64,000 bases of DNA. Origin: an uncultured Alphaproteobacteria bacterium. Lineage in GTDB: Bacteria > Pseudomonadota > Alphaproteobacteria > Rs-D84. The translations under genes and the position numbers were made by a program. Below are positions 16,655 through 24,861 of the stretch, piece after piece. The stretch lies in NCBI GenBank assembly GCA_944392775.1, contig CALXXV010000006.1:215270-279269 (forward strand), read 5' to 3'. Numbering within the stretch: position 1 is the first letter of the stretch; each line of letters begins with the position of its first letter. The notes beneath the pieces are model-generated. The model had not been told where the DNA came from. It ran no database searches and worked only from the letters and a program-made list of their open reading frames with translations.

Positions 16655-17872
16655 ATGACAATAAATGATATTATGAAAGAATCTTGGTTATCAATAAGCG
16701 GTAACAAGATACGATCTTTTTTGACGGTTTTAGGAATTGTTATTGGGGTTATGGCGGTTGTTATTATGGTTGCAGTTGGTGAAACTGTATCAAAGGAAAT
16801 TAGTGATCAATTTTCATCACTGGGGACAAATACGATAATGATACGTGCTGGTGCTGCACAAAGCGCAGGTGTTAGAACCGGAAACAGACAAACTTTAACA
16901 ACAGAAGACGCAGAATTTATCGCTAAGTTACCAGATGTTATGGCCGTAAGCCCTGTACAAAATGCTGCAGCTCAGGTAATTTATGGTAATCAGAACTGGG
17001 CTTCTTCTATGGTAGGTGCGTATCCTGATTATGCAACTGTTCAGAATTTAGAGATGAAATATGGTACATTTTTTGACCAGTCCGCAGTTCGTAATGCGTC
17101 TACATATGCTGTAATTGGACCGCAGACAGCAGAAGAACTTCAAATGCCGGAAAATCCTGTTGGGGAAATTATTCGTATACAGAATATGCCTTTTGTAATC
17201 ATAGGGGTTACAAAAGAACGCGGTGATTCTGCTATGGGTAGTCAAGATGATATGGTTATTATCCCAATTACAACATTAAAAAAGCGTTTACAGGGCAGTC
17301 GTTTTCCGAACTCTGTAAATATGGTTACTTTAAAATTATATTCAGATGCTGATAATAATTTGGCTATTGAACAAATAACGGCTTTGTTGCGTGATAGGCA
17401 TAATTTATCTGACGAAGATGAAGACGATTTTCAGATAATGGATATGAAGCAAGTTATGGAAGCGATGGATACAGTGACGGGTTATATGACGATGCTTTTG
17501 ATAGCAATCGCTGCGGTTTCATTATTGGTTGGTTCTATTGGTATTATGAATATGATGTTGGTATCTGTTGCAGAACGAACGCGTGAAATTGGCATACGTA
17601 AGGCTATCGGAGCCCGCGAACGTCATATAATCATTCAGTTTTTGTCGGAATCAATATTGATATCATTTATAGGTTCTTTTGCCGGAATGGTAATAGGAAT
17701 AGGTTTATCTCAGGGGGTTGGAAGATTTGTTTTAGGTTATTCTGTCCCATTTAGTGTATGGCCTGTGGTTGTTTCTGTCGGCGTGGCGGTTTTTGTGGGA
17801 TTGGCATCTGGTGTTGTGCCGGCAAGAAAAGCGGCAAAATTAAATCCTATAGACAGTTTGAGGTACGAGTAA
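16655..17872 (+). CDS. ABC transporter permease, MacB/FtsX family
   Basis: Transmembrane subunit paired with the ATPase just upstream. The first membrane helix (near residues 20-42, FLTVLGIVIGVMAVVIMVAV) leads into a periplasmic MacB_PCD-type domain. Three C-terminal helices form the FtsX domain, with the characteristic SIGIMNMMLVSVAERTREIG and RKAIGA coupling segment. 405 aa, with the expected four-helix topology. An AAGAGAG motif precedes the ATG, as for the other genes of the system. The domain exports substrates from the periplasm rather than across the inner membrane in studied relatives. Confidence 0.92.
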   Translation: MTINDIMKESWLSISGNKIRSFLTVLGIVIGVMAVVIMVAVGETVSKEISDQFSSLGTNTIMIRAGAAQSAGVRTGNRQTLTTEDAEFIAKLPDVMAVSPVQNAAAQVIYGNQNWASSMVGAYPDYATVQNLEMKYGTFFDQSAVRNASTYAVIGPQTAEELQMPENPVGEIIRIQNMPFVIIGVTKERGDSAMGSQDDMVIIPITTLKKRLQGSRFPNSVNMVTLKLYSDADNNLAIEQITALLRDRHNLSDEDEDDFQIMDMKQVMEAMDTVTGYMTMLLIAIAAVSLLVGSIGIMNMMLVSVAERTREIGIRKAIGARERHIIIQFLSESILISFIGSFAGMVIGIGLSQGVGRFVLGYSVPFSVWPVVVSVGVAVFVGLASGVVPARKAAKLNPIDSLRYE

Positions 17873-17874
17873 AC

Positions 17875-17900
17875 AAAAAACCGGCATTTGCCGGTTTTTT
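17875..17900. terminator. Bidirectional terminator between the permease and gpsA
   Basis: AAAAAACCGGC-ATTT-GCCGGTTTTTT between convergent genes, core identical to the hairpin at 7801. Confidence 0.85.
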
Positions 17901-17902
17901 AT

Positions 17903-18766
17903 TTATATATTTAATTTTTTTTGCATCTCTTTTAAAACAGGGACGTCTATATTTAAGTTATCTGCTCTTTGTATCAGACCATGTAAAGCAAAAATTCCTT
18001 CAACTGTACCTTCTGGTTTTTCTCCGCGGGCGATTGCCATCCCCCCAGCAAAATTTCTGCTGGTTGCCGATGTAGCAGATAAAAACAAATCCCCTATTCC
18101 GCATAAATCTAAAAAGGTAACCATCTTTGCGCCCGTCGCTATTCCTATATTCATAATCTCGTTCCATGCACGTGTAAATATCATAGCGCGTTCATTTTCT
18201 CCGCCAGATGCAATAGAACAATATCCGCAAATAAGTGCAACTGCATTTTTCCCGACACCGCAAATTTCTGCACCGATAACATCATCACTATCTTGTAAAT
18301 AAAGCTTGTTTAAAATTTTGTGGCCTATTTTTAGTGCGGTCGGGGTTCCCGCTAATGTAGAGCCCGTTGGAACACCCCGGGCAACCTCGGCGGCGAATTG
18401 CGGGCCAGATAAAACGGCAAAATCTACTGCATTCGGTAATTCTTTACAAATGATTTCTGACATAAAATTACCGCTAGAATTTTCTGCACCTTTTGTACAT
18501 ATTATGATTGGCTGATTGTTGTAAAAATTGGCGGCCTTTTTCACCGTTTCTCGAAAATAAGCTGCCGGAGTTACAAGTAACCATGCTGTGCAATCTTTCA
18601 AATGCTCCATATCAGATGTTGTTTTTATGTTTTCAGGTATGGATACGCCTTCGAATGTTTTGTGTTCTCCGTCATAAGACCATAAAACAACATCTGCCCC
18701 TCCCCTTGCAGAAACAATAGCTAAGGCCGTTCCCCACGCGCCAGAACCTATAATACCGACTTTCAT
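17903..18766 (-). CDS. gpsA: Glycerol-3-phosphate dehydrogenase [NAD(P)+]
   Basis: Reduces dihydroxyacetone phosphate to sn-glycerol-3-phosphate, the backbone of membrane phospholipids. N-terminal Rossmann motif GIIGSGAWGTALA; then CTKGAE, the SGPQFAAEVARG segment, catalytic Lys in GVGKNAVAL (canonical GAxKNV), and GIGDLFLSATSATSRN. At 287 aa it is on the short side (usually about 330): the C-terminal helices are trimmed. The ATG overlaps the stop of the TPR gene upstream in an ATGA, so the two are coupled. The divergence at GVGKNA and the short length make it an atypical member. Confidence 0.9.
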   Translation of the reverse strand: MKVGIIGSGAWGTALAIVSARGGADVVLWSYDGEHKTFEGVSIPENIKTTSDMEHLKDCTAWLLVTPAAYFRETVKKAANFYNNQPIIICTKGAENSSGNFMSEIICKELPNAVDFAVLSGPQFAAEVARGVPTGSTLAGTPTALKIGHKILNKLYLQDSDDVIGAEICGVGKNAVALICGYCSIASGGENERAMIFTRAWNEIMNIGIATGAKMVTFLDLCGIGDLFLSATSATSRNFAGGMAIARGEKPEGTVEGIFALHGLIQRADNLNIDVPVLKEMQKKLNI

Positions 18767-20379
18767 TTAATTTTCCTTAATTTCTTTTTTATTTCTGAAA
18801 CAATTACTAACCCGTCATCAGATAATTCAATTGCACGTAAATAAGCGTTTTTTGCAGCTTGCTTATCGCCTGATTGTATATAAAGGTCACCTAAATGATC
18901 AAATAAAGACGAACAAGATGCAGATACTTCACCAACGCGTGAAAGAACTTCTAATGCGGCTGCTACCCCTTCCCTTTTTGCAACAACGCGTCCTAGTGTA
19001 TCCCAAGCCATTATATCTGCTGGATTTTGTTTGATTAACATCATTGCATAATCATATGCAGTCTCTATTTCTCTGTTTTCAGACGCCCATATTTTTGATT
19101 GTAAAGAAAGAATTTCTGTATCTAATGGTAAGACTAAAGAAGCATCATGTAAGTCTTTTTGTGCTAAATCAAAATCATCAAAAACAAAATATATTTGTGC
19201 CCTGCTCTTTAAGAAAAAAGCCCGACCAGTATCGTTTAGCTCTTTATTGTTTAATGCAGAATTCACTACACGTAATGCTGAACGCTTATTACCATTTTTT
19301 ATATGATAGGAAATTAGTTCGTTTACAGCTGGTACAAATAAAGAATTTTCTTTTATTATGCTTTCTAATGCTCTTATATCATTATTCTTTTCTGCTATAC
19401 GTAAAGTTGCGAATAAGTAAAATGGGCTATCGGGTTTTACTAATTTAAAATATTTTTCATAATTTCCGTTATTTGTGTAAAAAAATTGCCCTATATAATA
19501 ATTAATGGCATCATTGACCGTGTTAAATTTATCACCGGTTATTTGCGCAAATCGTAAAAGTAATATGGCTAAATCTGAATACATCATTATTTGTGTATGA
19601 GATACATTTTGAACAAGGCTGAACGCTAATTCATTATTATAGCCAGAATAAATAGACCAGTCCGGAATCGTATCATATGACGACATAAACATTCCGCCCG
19701 GTCTAGCGATAAAATTAGATTTTAAATTTTCTGCTTCATCTTTCAGGTCGTTGTGATTATAAAAAGACATAACGTATAAATAATCATTTATATTCATGAA
19801 GTCGGTTCGTACTTTTTCAAAAAAATCCGTGGCTTTTTTGATATCGCCCTTTTCCGCATATATTTGACCTCTAACGAAGTTTTTCCAAGATTCATTGGTT
19901 GGTAAATTTTCAATGAATTTCATCGCGTCTTTTTCATGTGATGTAGCAATCGATGACCATATTCTAAGCGGTGCAGCTAAAGCAGATTCGTCTTTTTTAT
20001 GTCGTTTATAAAGTTCTTCCCATTTATTTTCTTTTACAAGGTATGCATCGTAAATTAGGCGAGAAGCGGTGGCTTTTTCTTCTTTTAAAACTGTTACGTC
20101 TTCCGGCATTTTACCGCTAAGAAATTCCGATAAAAGTTTCGTAGATTGGGTTATGTCGTAATCAAGGTCAGATATTTTTTCTGAAAATTTTGCCGCATTT
20201 TCGAAATCGTTTATATATATTGCATGTTGTGCAGCAAGAAAGGCACCGTATTTAGTTTCTTCATATTGAAAATTATTGTTTGTGTTTTTAGAATTATTAT
20301 TTTGCCAAAACACAGTGCCCATAATTACAATTATGGTAATTAAAAAGGTACCTACTAATAAAGTTTCTATTTTTCTCAT
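18763..20379 (-). CDS. Membrane-anchored TPR protein, unknown role
   Basis: A 538-aa protein with one N-terminal membrane helix (residues 7-25, LLVGTFLITIIVIMGTVFW) and a long, probably periplasmic helical region. Repeats of TPR character become clearer toward the C-terminus (RAFFLKSRAQIYFVFDDFDLAQKD; LFDHLGDLYIQSGDKQAAKNAYLRAIEL). No enzymatic motif is seen. It is translationally coupled to gpsA (ATGA overlap) and divergent from rsmG. It resembles TPR scaffolds found beside envelope genes in other alphaproteobacteria, but I cannot assign a function. Confidence 0.75.
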   Translation of the reverse strand: MRKIETLLVGTFLITIIVIMGTVFWQNNNSKNTNNNFQYEETKYGAFLAAQHAIYINDFENAAKFSEKISDLDYDITQSTKLLSEFLSGKMPEDVTVLKEEKATASRLIYDAYLVKENKWEELYKRHKKDESALAAPLRIWSSIATSHEKDAMKFIENLPTNESWKNFVRGQIYAEKGDIKKATDFFEKVRTDFMNINDYLYVMSFYNHNDLKDEAENLKSNFIARPGGMFMSSYDTIPDWSIYSGYNNELAFSLVQNVSHTQIMMYSDLAILLLRFAQITGDKFNTVNDAINYYIGQFFYTNNGNYEKYFKLVKPDSPFYLFATLRIAEKNNDIRALESIIKENSLFVPAVNELISYHIKNGNKRSALRVVNSALNNKELNDTGRAFFLKSRAQIYFVFDDFDLAQKDLHDASLVLPLDTEILSLQSKIWASENREIETAYDYAMMLIKQNPADIMAWDTLGRVVAKREGVAAALEVLSRVGEVSASCSSLFDHLGDLYIQSGDKQAAKNAYLRAIELSDDGLVIVSEIKKKLRKIK

Positions 20380-20389
20380 TTAAAAGTTA

Positions 20390-20398
20390 TGCTACAAT
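20390..20398 (+). promoter_or_regulatory. Extended -10 promoter of rsmG, placing the start at the ATG
   Basis: TGCTACAAT. Transcription would begin 6-8 nt after 20398, at or next to the ATG at 20406, implying a leaderless mRNA. Confidence 0.55.
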
Positions 20399-20405
20399 AA
20401 ACTTT

Positions 20406-20981
20406 ATGAATAATAAAGAAAAATTTAATTTATACGAAGATTTGTTAAAAAGTTGGTCTGCAAGGATGAATCTTGTCGCGCCAAGTACGCTATGTGATAT
20501 AAAGAAACGTCATTTCGAAGATTCTGCCCAATTAGCAAGCATTTTACCACATGACGTAAATATCATTGATTTGGGCAGCGGCGCCGGTTTCCCAGGCGTT
20601 GTTTTGGCTGTATTAGGTTGGAATGTAACTTGTATAGAGTCCGTTGGTAAAAAAGCACGATTCTTAAATGCTGTAAAAGATGCTTTAGAACTTCATAATT
20701 TAACTATTTATAATGGACGGGTTGAAGATTTTATATCTGCCCTGCCCTTGGGGTTAAATGATATTGTTTTTACTGCTCGGGCCTTTGCACCACTTGTAAA
20801 GATTTTGGATTATGTTTATAAAACAAAGTGCCGGCTTTTTCTATTAAAAGGCCGGGAAATAAATTTAGAAATAGAAACGGCAAAGAAAAAGTATGATTTC
20901 GATTATAAATTATTTAAGTCAAAGACTGGTGACGGGTTTATGATAATTGTTGAAAATGTTCGGCAATTTCATGTGAAATAG
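20406..20981 (+). CDS. rsmG: 16S rRNA G527 N7-methyltransferase RsmG (GidB)
   Basis: Methylates guanosine 527 of 16S rRNA with S-adenosylmethionine. The SAM-binding loop reads IIDLGSGAGFPGVVLA (near residue 55), with CIESVGKKARFL after it and ARAFAPL later. 191 aa, typical. No ribosome binding site is visible. Its last codons contain the first of two parS-like sequences, and parA-parB follow on the same strand, an arrangement conserved in many bacteria near the replication origin. Confidence 0.95.
   Translation: MNNKEKFNLYEDLLKSWSARMNLVAPSTLCDIKKRHFEDSAQLASILPHDVNIIDLGSGAGFPGVVLAVLGWNVTCIESVGKKARFLNAVKDALELHNLTIYNGRVEDFISALPLGLNDIVFTARAFAPLVKILDYVYKTKCRLFLLKGREINLEIETAKKKYDFDYKLFKSKTGDGFMIIVENVRQFHVK
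20965..20980 (+). promoter_or_regulatory. parS-like site 1 (inside the 3' end of rsmG)
   Basis: AATTTCATGTGAAATA matches 13 of 16 bases of the known ParB site TGTTTCACGTGAAACA. It encodes the last residues of RsmG and lies about 185 bp before parA. Confidence 0.7.
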
Positions 20982-21026
20982 CGTATAACGATTTGTTTTT
21001 AGCCGTTTTTTTTGTTTTTTAGATTT

Positions 21027-21042
21027 TGTTTCATGTGAAATA
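21027..21042 (+). promoter_or_regulatory. parS-like site 2 upstream of parA
   Basis: TGTTTCATGTGAAATA matches 14 of 16 bases of TGTTTCACGTGAAACA, with the same ATG core as site 1, 62 bp away. Confidence 0.75.
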
Positions 21043-21093
21043 AGTTGTATTGTATTGTTTTTAGTTGTTTTTTTTGTCTGTTGTTAATATTTC

Positions 21094-21122
21094 TTGACTG
21101 TGTGACTGGGATTTTATATTCT
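21094..21122 (+). promoter_or_regulatory. Probable parAB promoter
   Basis: TTGACT (21094-21099), a 17-bp spacer and TATTCT (21117-21122), about 30 nt upstream of the parA ATG. Confidence 0.5.
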
Positions 21123-21153
21123 GCTTTATGTTAAGGAAAGGTTTGATTAAATA

Positions 21154-21930
21154 ATGACAGAAATAATAGCTTTTGCAAATCAAAAAGGCGGTGTTGGTAA
21201 AACAACAACCGCTATAAATATTGGCTCGTCTTTAGCGGCAATAAAGAAAAGAGTTCTATTAGTTGATCTTGATCCTCAGGGAAATGCGGGGACAGGGTTG
21301 GGGTTTGTGCGTTCTTCGCATCGTCAAAGTGTTTATGGGGTAATTATGGGAACTGCTAGTGTTGCAGATAATATTTTGTCTACGGCTGTGCCGGGATTGC
21401 ATATATTGCCCTCTTCTATGGCTTTGGCTGGGGCGGAAGTTGATCTGTTGGATATTGATAATCGTGAATATCGATTAAGAGATGCGCTAGAAACTGTTGC
21501 GGGGCATTATGATTATATATTGCTAGATTGTCCGCCTGCTCTTGGCTTTTTAACTTTGAATGCGCTTACAGCGGCTAATCATGTGATAATACCTTTACAG
21601 TGCGAATTTTACGCTCTTGAAGGAATAAGTCATTTAGTTAATTCGATAAAAGAAATAAAAAACAAATGGAATCAGGAACTTGATATTTTAGGCGTGCTTT
21701 TGACTATGTATGACAAACGTTATGGTTTGACTAGGGCGGTAGAAGAAGACGTTCGTAATACGTTTGGTGAAAAGGTTTTTAAGACGGTTGTTCCCCGTAA
21801 TGTAAGGGTTTCAGAGGCTCCAAGTCATGGAAAACCGGCTTTGTTTTATGATTTTAATTCATCGGGTGCACAGGCTTATTTGCGCGTTGCAACAGAGGTT
21901 GTGCAAAAATTAGAAAAAAAGGAAATATAA
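21154..21930 (+). CDS. parA: Chromosome partitioning ATPase ParA (Soj)
   Basis: Walker-type ATPase that segregates ParB-parS complexes and thereby the origin region. The deviant Walker A motif KGGVGKTTTAIN starts at residue 10. VDLDPQGNAGTGLG and the Walker B segment YILLDCPPALGFLTLNAL follow. 258 aa, the size of chromosomal rather than plasmid ParA proteins, with no N-terminal HTH domain. It is followed by parB with a one-base overlap (TAATG) and preceded by two parS-like sites, so the module is self-contained and chromosomal. AAGGAAAGG lies upstream of the ATG. Confidence 0.96.
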   Translation: MTEIIAFANQKGGVGKTTTAINIGSSLAAIKKRVLLVDLDPQGNAGTGLGFVRSSHRQSVYGVIMGTASVADNILSTAVPGLHILPSSMALAGAEVDLLDIDNREYRLRDALETVAGHYDYILLDCPPALGFLTLNALTAANHVIIPLQCEFYALEGISHLVNSIKEIKNKWNQELDILGVLLTMYDKRYGLTRAVEEDVRNTFGEKVFKTVVPRNVRVSEAPSHGKPALFYDFNSSGAQAYLRVATEVVQKLEKKEI

Positions 21931-22808
21931 TGTCTACAAAATTTGGTTTAGGACGAGGGCTTGCGGATTTAAAAGCAGAAATAGGCAGTATTCCTGATAT
22001 TTCCATTTTGACGGGGGCCGAGAGAGTCGTTGTAAAGCAAATACCGTTGGTTCAAATAGGCGCAAATCCTGAACAACCGCGAAAAACATTTTCTGATGAA
22101 GAATTATCAGAATTAGCTGCCTCAATAAAAGAAAAAGGGGTCTTGCAACCCATATTACTACGGGCGGTTACGGGAAAAAACTATATGTATGAAATTGTTG
22201 CAGGAGAAAGACGTTTCAGAGCAAGTAAATTAGCCGGCTTAAGTGAAATACCTGCGTTGGTAAAAAATATAACAGATGAAAATGCGATGGAAATAGCGTT
22301 GATTGAAAATGTTCAACGTGAAAATTTAAATCCTATAGAAGAAGCAGCAGCTTATAAAAATCTTATGGAAAAATGTGAATATGAATTATTAGATGTGGCT
22401 CGTTTAATAGGAAAATCTGAAAGTTATATAAGAAATGCAGTGCGCTTAATGGATTTGCCTTCAGAAGTAAAAGACATGGTAGAAAAGGGCAGGTTGTCAG
22501 CATCGCACGCAAGAACCATAGCGGTTGCAGAAGATCCTGTCACGTTAGCCAAAGAAATAATCGAAAATAAGATGTCTGTTGCAGAAACAGAACGAAAAGT
22601 AAAAAATACTAAACGTTCATCTAATAGTCGTGCATATGTATCAAAAACAATGGATGACGAAACAGTTTTAGATATAGAAAAACGTTTGAGAAATGCGTTG
22701 GGTGTGCCGGTAAAACTTCAGGAAAAAAAAGGCGGAGCAGGGCAGATTGTGCTGGGGTTTTCTACAAGAGTACAGCTGCAAGAGTTAATTGAAAAATTAA
22801 TGAAATAA
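21930..22808 (+). CDS. parB: Chromosome partitioning protein ParB (Spo0J)
   Basis: CTP-dependent DNA clamp that loads at parS and spreads. The N-terminal GLGRGLADL would contact ParA. The catalytic region has NPEQPRKTF and the CTP-binding GERRFRASKLAG motif near residue 91, followed by ENVQRENLNPIEEA. A helix-turn-helix (LLDVARLIGKSESYIRNAVRL) near residue 150 should read parS. A C-terminal dimerisation domain ends at residue 292. A terminator follows immediately. Confidence 0.96.
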   Translation: MSTKFGLGRGLADLKAEIGSIPDISILTGAERVVVKQIPLVQIGANPEQPRKTFSDEELSELAASIKEKGVLQPILLRAVTGKNYMYEIVAGERRFRASKLAGLSEIPALVKNITDENAMEIALIENVQRENLNPIEEAAAYKNLMEKCEYELLDVARLIGKSESYIRNAVRLMDLPSEVKDMVEKGRLSASHARTIAVAEDPVTLAKEIIENKMSVAETERKVKNTKRSSNSRAYVSKTMDDETVLDIEKRLRNALGVPVKLQEKKGGAGQIVLGFSTRVQLQELIEKLMK

Positions 22809-22830
22809 AAACCGGAAAAACCGGTTTTTA
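22807..22830 (+). terminator. Intrinsic terminator after parB
   Basis: AAAAACCGG-AAAAA-CCGGTTTTT, overlapping the parB stop. Confidence 0.8.
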
Positions 22831-22847
22831 TTTTTTTGTTTGATATT

Positions 22848-22877
22848 AAAAAAATACCGGCATTTGCCGATATTTTT
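22848..22877 (-). terminator. Intrinsic terminator after pal
   Basis: Minus strand AAAAATATCGGC-AAAT-GCCGGTATTTTTTT, another member of the CCGGCATTTGCCGG family. Confidence 0.8.
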
Positions 22878-22884
22878 TAAACAA

Positions 22885-23301
22885 TTATTTAACGGTTGTC
22901 GTTGCGTTACGATTCCATTTCCAAACTTCTTCACCCGTTCCTTGAACTAATGGACGTTCTTTACCGTAAGAAATTGTAGAAATACGTTTAGAATCTATAC
23001 CGTCTTTTACCATAACATCTTTAGCAGCATTTGCACGACGTGCGCCCAATGCTAAGTTATATTCAGTAGAGCCGCGTTCGTCGCAGTTACCTGCAATTTG
23101 GATCTTCGTTTCTGGATGATTTTTCATATACAATGATTGTCCTAAAAGATTATCACGAGCTTCTTCTGAAATTTCAGATGAGTTAAACGCGAAGAAAACG
23201 CGTTGGTCGTTTAAATCTGCTGGTTCAACGATGCTGGAACCACCGCATGCGGCCAACATGCCTGCAACACCAGCCAATATAGCAAAGTTTTTTATTTTCA
23301 T
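22885..23301 (-). CDS. pal: Peptidoglycan-associated lipoprotein Pal
   Basis: Outer-membrane lipoprotein that grips peptidoglycan and works with Tol proteins in envelope constriction. Signal peptide with lipobox LAAC (Cys near residue 19), a short linker, then an OmpA-like domain: VFFAFNSSEI, IQIAGNCDERGSTEYNLALGARRANA, and ISYGKERPL. The NCDERGSxEYN segment is typical of Pal. 138 aa. A good AAGGGAG ribosome binding site precedes the ATG. tolB, tolQ/R/A and ybgF are not adjacent; pal stands alone between terminators and a divergent gene. Confidence 0.93.
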   Translation of the reverse strand: MKIKNFAILAGVAGMLAACGGSSIVEPADLNDQRVFFAFNSSEISEEARDNLLGQSLYMKNHPETKIQIAGNCDERGSTEYNLALGARRANAAKDVMVKDGIDSKRISTISYGKERPLVQGTGEEVWKWNRNATTTVK

Positions 23302-23378
23302 GAAAATACTCCCTTGAGTTTTTGTTGCTCGTGTTTTAGTCTATAATAAAAGGCAAAAAAAATCAAGGGAAAACAAAA

Positions 23379-24149
23379 TTGGTTAGCGATGATTTAAGAG
23401 ATTTGGTTCTGTCCGGCGTGAAATGGGAATTGATTGATATTCCTATGGTTCTTATGCCTAAACAAACAGAAATAAAAGATAAAAATGACGATACGGGAAA
23501 TGCTTTTGTTGCTAGAACTTTGACATCGATTGTTCCGCCAATTGCACCGGCTGTACCTATTTCTGTTGATACTGTTATTTCAATGGCGGCGCGACCAAAT
23601 GACGTGGAGGCTTTAAATCGCTTGATTGCAGAGTTCAATCATCCTTTAAAAGCTGGTGCAACTAATGTCGTGTTGGCTAATATTGCAAAAAAACCAAATG
23701 GGTTAGTTATAGTTACGGATGTCCCAAGCGGTGAAGATGATGTATCAGGAAAATTATTTTCTGGGGCCGCAGGAGATTTATTGGATAAAATGTTAAATGC
23801 TGTTGGTATGAGTAGGGAAAACGTTTCCATTGTGCCTTTAGTGTTTTGGAGAACGCCAGGTGGTAGAACGCCGTCTAGGGATGAATTGGATCTAGCAAGA
23901 CCGTTTGTAGAACGTTTTTTGGAATTTTTGATGCCTAGGGTAATTATAACTTTTGGTTCTTTGGCGACTAAAGAAATTTCTGGTGGTAATTTGCCGCGTG
24001 ATCATGGAAATGTACTTAGTTTAGAAAGTGGGGTAATTTGTGTGCCTTTATATCATCCAAATTATTTGATATTAAAACCTACCGTAAAGCGTGATGTTTG
24101 GATTGCGTTGCAAAATATTCAAAATTTGTTGAAAAATTCTAATGAATAG
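23379..24149 (+). CDS. Uracil-DNA glycosylase family 4-like protein
   Basis: Likely removes uracil from DNA, or is a relative that lost this activity. Residues 110-145 (VIVTDVPSGEDDVSGKLF, then GAAGDLLDKML) match the family 4 pattern GExPG-ED-G-PF-G-AG-LL, and VPLVFWRTPGGRTPSRDEL corresponds to NVVKCRPPxNRxPxxxE. FGSLATKEI and PLYHPNYLI near the C-terminus fit the second active-site loop (HPxxL). The four iron-sulfur cysteines of classical family 4 enzymes are absent; only one Cys is seen. The N-terminal 100 residues are variable. Start is a TTG with AAGGGA 10 nt upstream. The 3' end contains the infC promoter. Confidence 0.72.
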   Translation: MVSDDLRDLVLSGVKWELIDIPMVLMPKQTEIKDKNDDTGNAFVARTLTSIVPPIAPAVPISVDTVISMAARPNDVEALNRLIAEFNHPLKAGATNVVLANIAKKPNGLVIVTDVPSGEDDVSGKLFSGAAGDLLDKMLNAVGMSRENVSIVPLVFWRTPGGRTPSRDELDLARPFVERFLEFLMPRVIITFGSLATKEISGGNLPRDHGNVLSLESGVICVPLYHPNYLILKPTVKRDVWIALQNIQNLLKNSNE

Positions 24150-24156
24150 TTATAAT
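24129..24156 (+). promoter_or_regulatory. infC promoter
   Basis: TTGAAA (24129-24134), a 16-bp spacer and TATAAT (24151-24156), overlapping the end of the UDG-like gene. The predicted start near 24163 leaves about 22 nt of leader, with AAAAAGGAG. Confidence 0.65.
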
Positions 24157-24184
24157 TTCTCCATAAATAAAAAAGGAGCCGACA

Positions 24185-24733
24185 ATTAAAAATACTTTTA
24201 ATCGAGATAATAGACGGGATATGGGACCGCGTATAAATAATAAAATTTTTGCGAAATCTGTTCAGGTAATTAGTTCAGAAGGACAAAATCTTGGTATAAT
24301 GCCTACTGCGCAGGCGCTACAAATGGCCACAGACGATGGATTGGATTTGGTAGAAATAAATGCTAATGCTGATGCGCCGATCGTAAAAATTATGGATTAT
24401 GGGAAGTTTAAGTACGAACAAAAAAAACGCGCCAGCGAAGCCAGAAAAAATCAAAAAACAATAGATGTCAAAGAAGTATGGGTAAAACCTTTTATTGAAG
24501 ATAATGATTTAAACATAAAGATGAAAAAGGTTTTTGAATTTCTAGGTGAAGGAAATAAGGTAAAAATAGCAGTTATGACCCATGGTTCAAAAAAGGTTCT
24601 TGCGCGTGGGAAAGACGCAATACCGGCATTGTTTGCGAAGATATTGGAAATAATAGGAGATAAAGGTACATTAGAAACGAAATCAAAACCAGAAGATAGA
24701 ACAAAGTCTATTTTAATTTCTCCGGTAAAATAA
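24185..24733 (+). CDS. infC: Translation initiation factor IF-3, apparent AUU start
   Basis: Binds the 30S subunit and enforces correct start-codon selection. The core is clear: RINNKI, GIMPTAQALQMA, DLVEINANADAPIVKIMDYGKFKYEQKK in the N-domain, then the C-domain with EVWVKP, LNIKMKKVFEFLGEGNKVKI and the SKPEDRTKSILISP end. Starting at the first ATG (24221) would clip the N-terminus. The in-frame ATT at 24185 lies 6 nt after AAAAGGAG and gives 182 aa of normal IF-3 length, beginning KNTFNRDNRRD. AUU initiation is the known autoregulatory device of E. coli infC. rpmI-rplT do not follow; a terminator does. Confidence 0.93.
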   Translation: MKNTFNRDNRRDMGPRINNKIFAKSVQVISSEGQNLGIMPTAQALQMATDDGLDLVEINANADAPIVKIMDYGKFKYEQKKRASEARKNQKTIDVKEVWVKPFIEDNDLNIKMKKVFEFLGEGNKVKIAVMTHGSKKVLARGKDAIPALFAKILEIIGDKGTLETKSKPEDRTKSILISPVK

Positions 24734-24761
24734 AAAAAACCTGCGAAAAGCAGGTTTTTTA
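24733..24761 (+). terminator. Intrinsic terminator after infC
   Basis: AAAAAAACCTGC-GAAAA-GCAGGTTTTTT directly after the stop codon. The roughly 100 bp to xseB hold no other clear feature. Confidence 0.85.
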
Positions 24762-24861
24762 TTTTTTATATTTTATATGTATCTTTTTGTTTTTTTGGCT
24801 TATTTTATTTGCGTTTTAGTTTTTTATTTTGTATTGTTTCCTGTAAGAAAAAGGAATACAC

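Noticed and set aside
20965-21042. Perfect palindromic parS sites
   Set aside because: The cores read CATGTG rather than CACGTG, so the sites are imperfect; they are reported only as parS-like.
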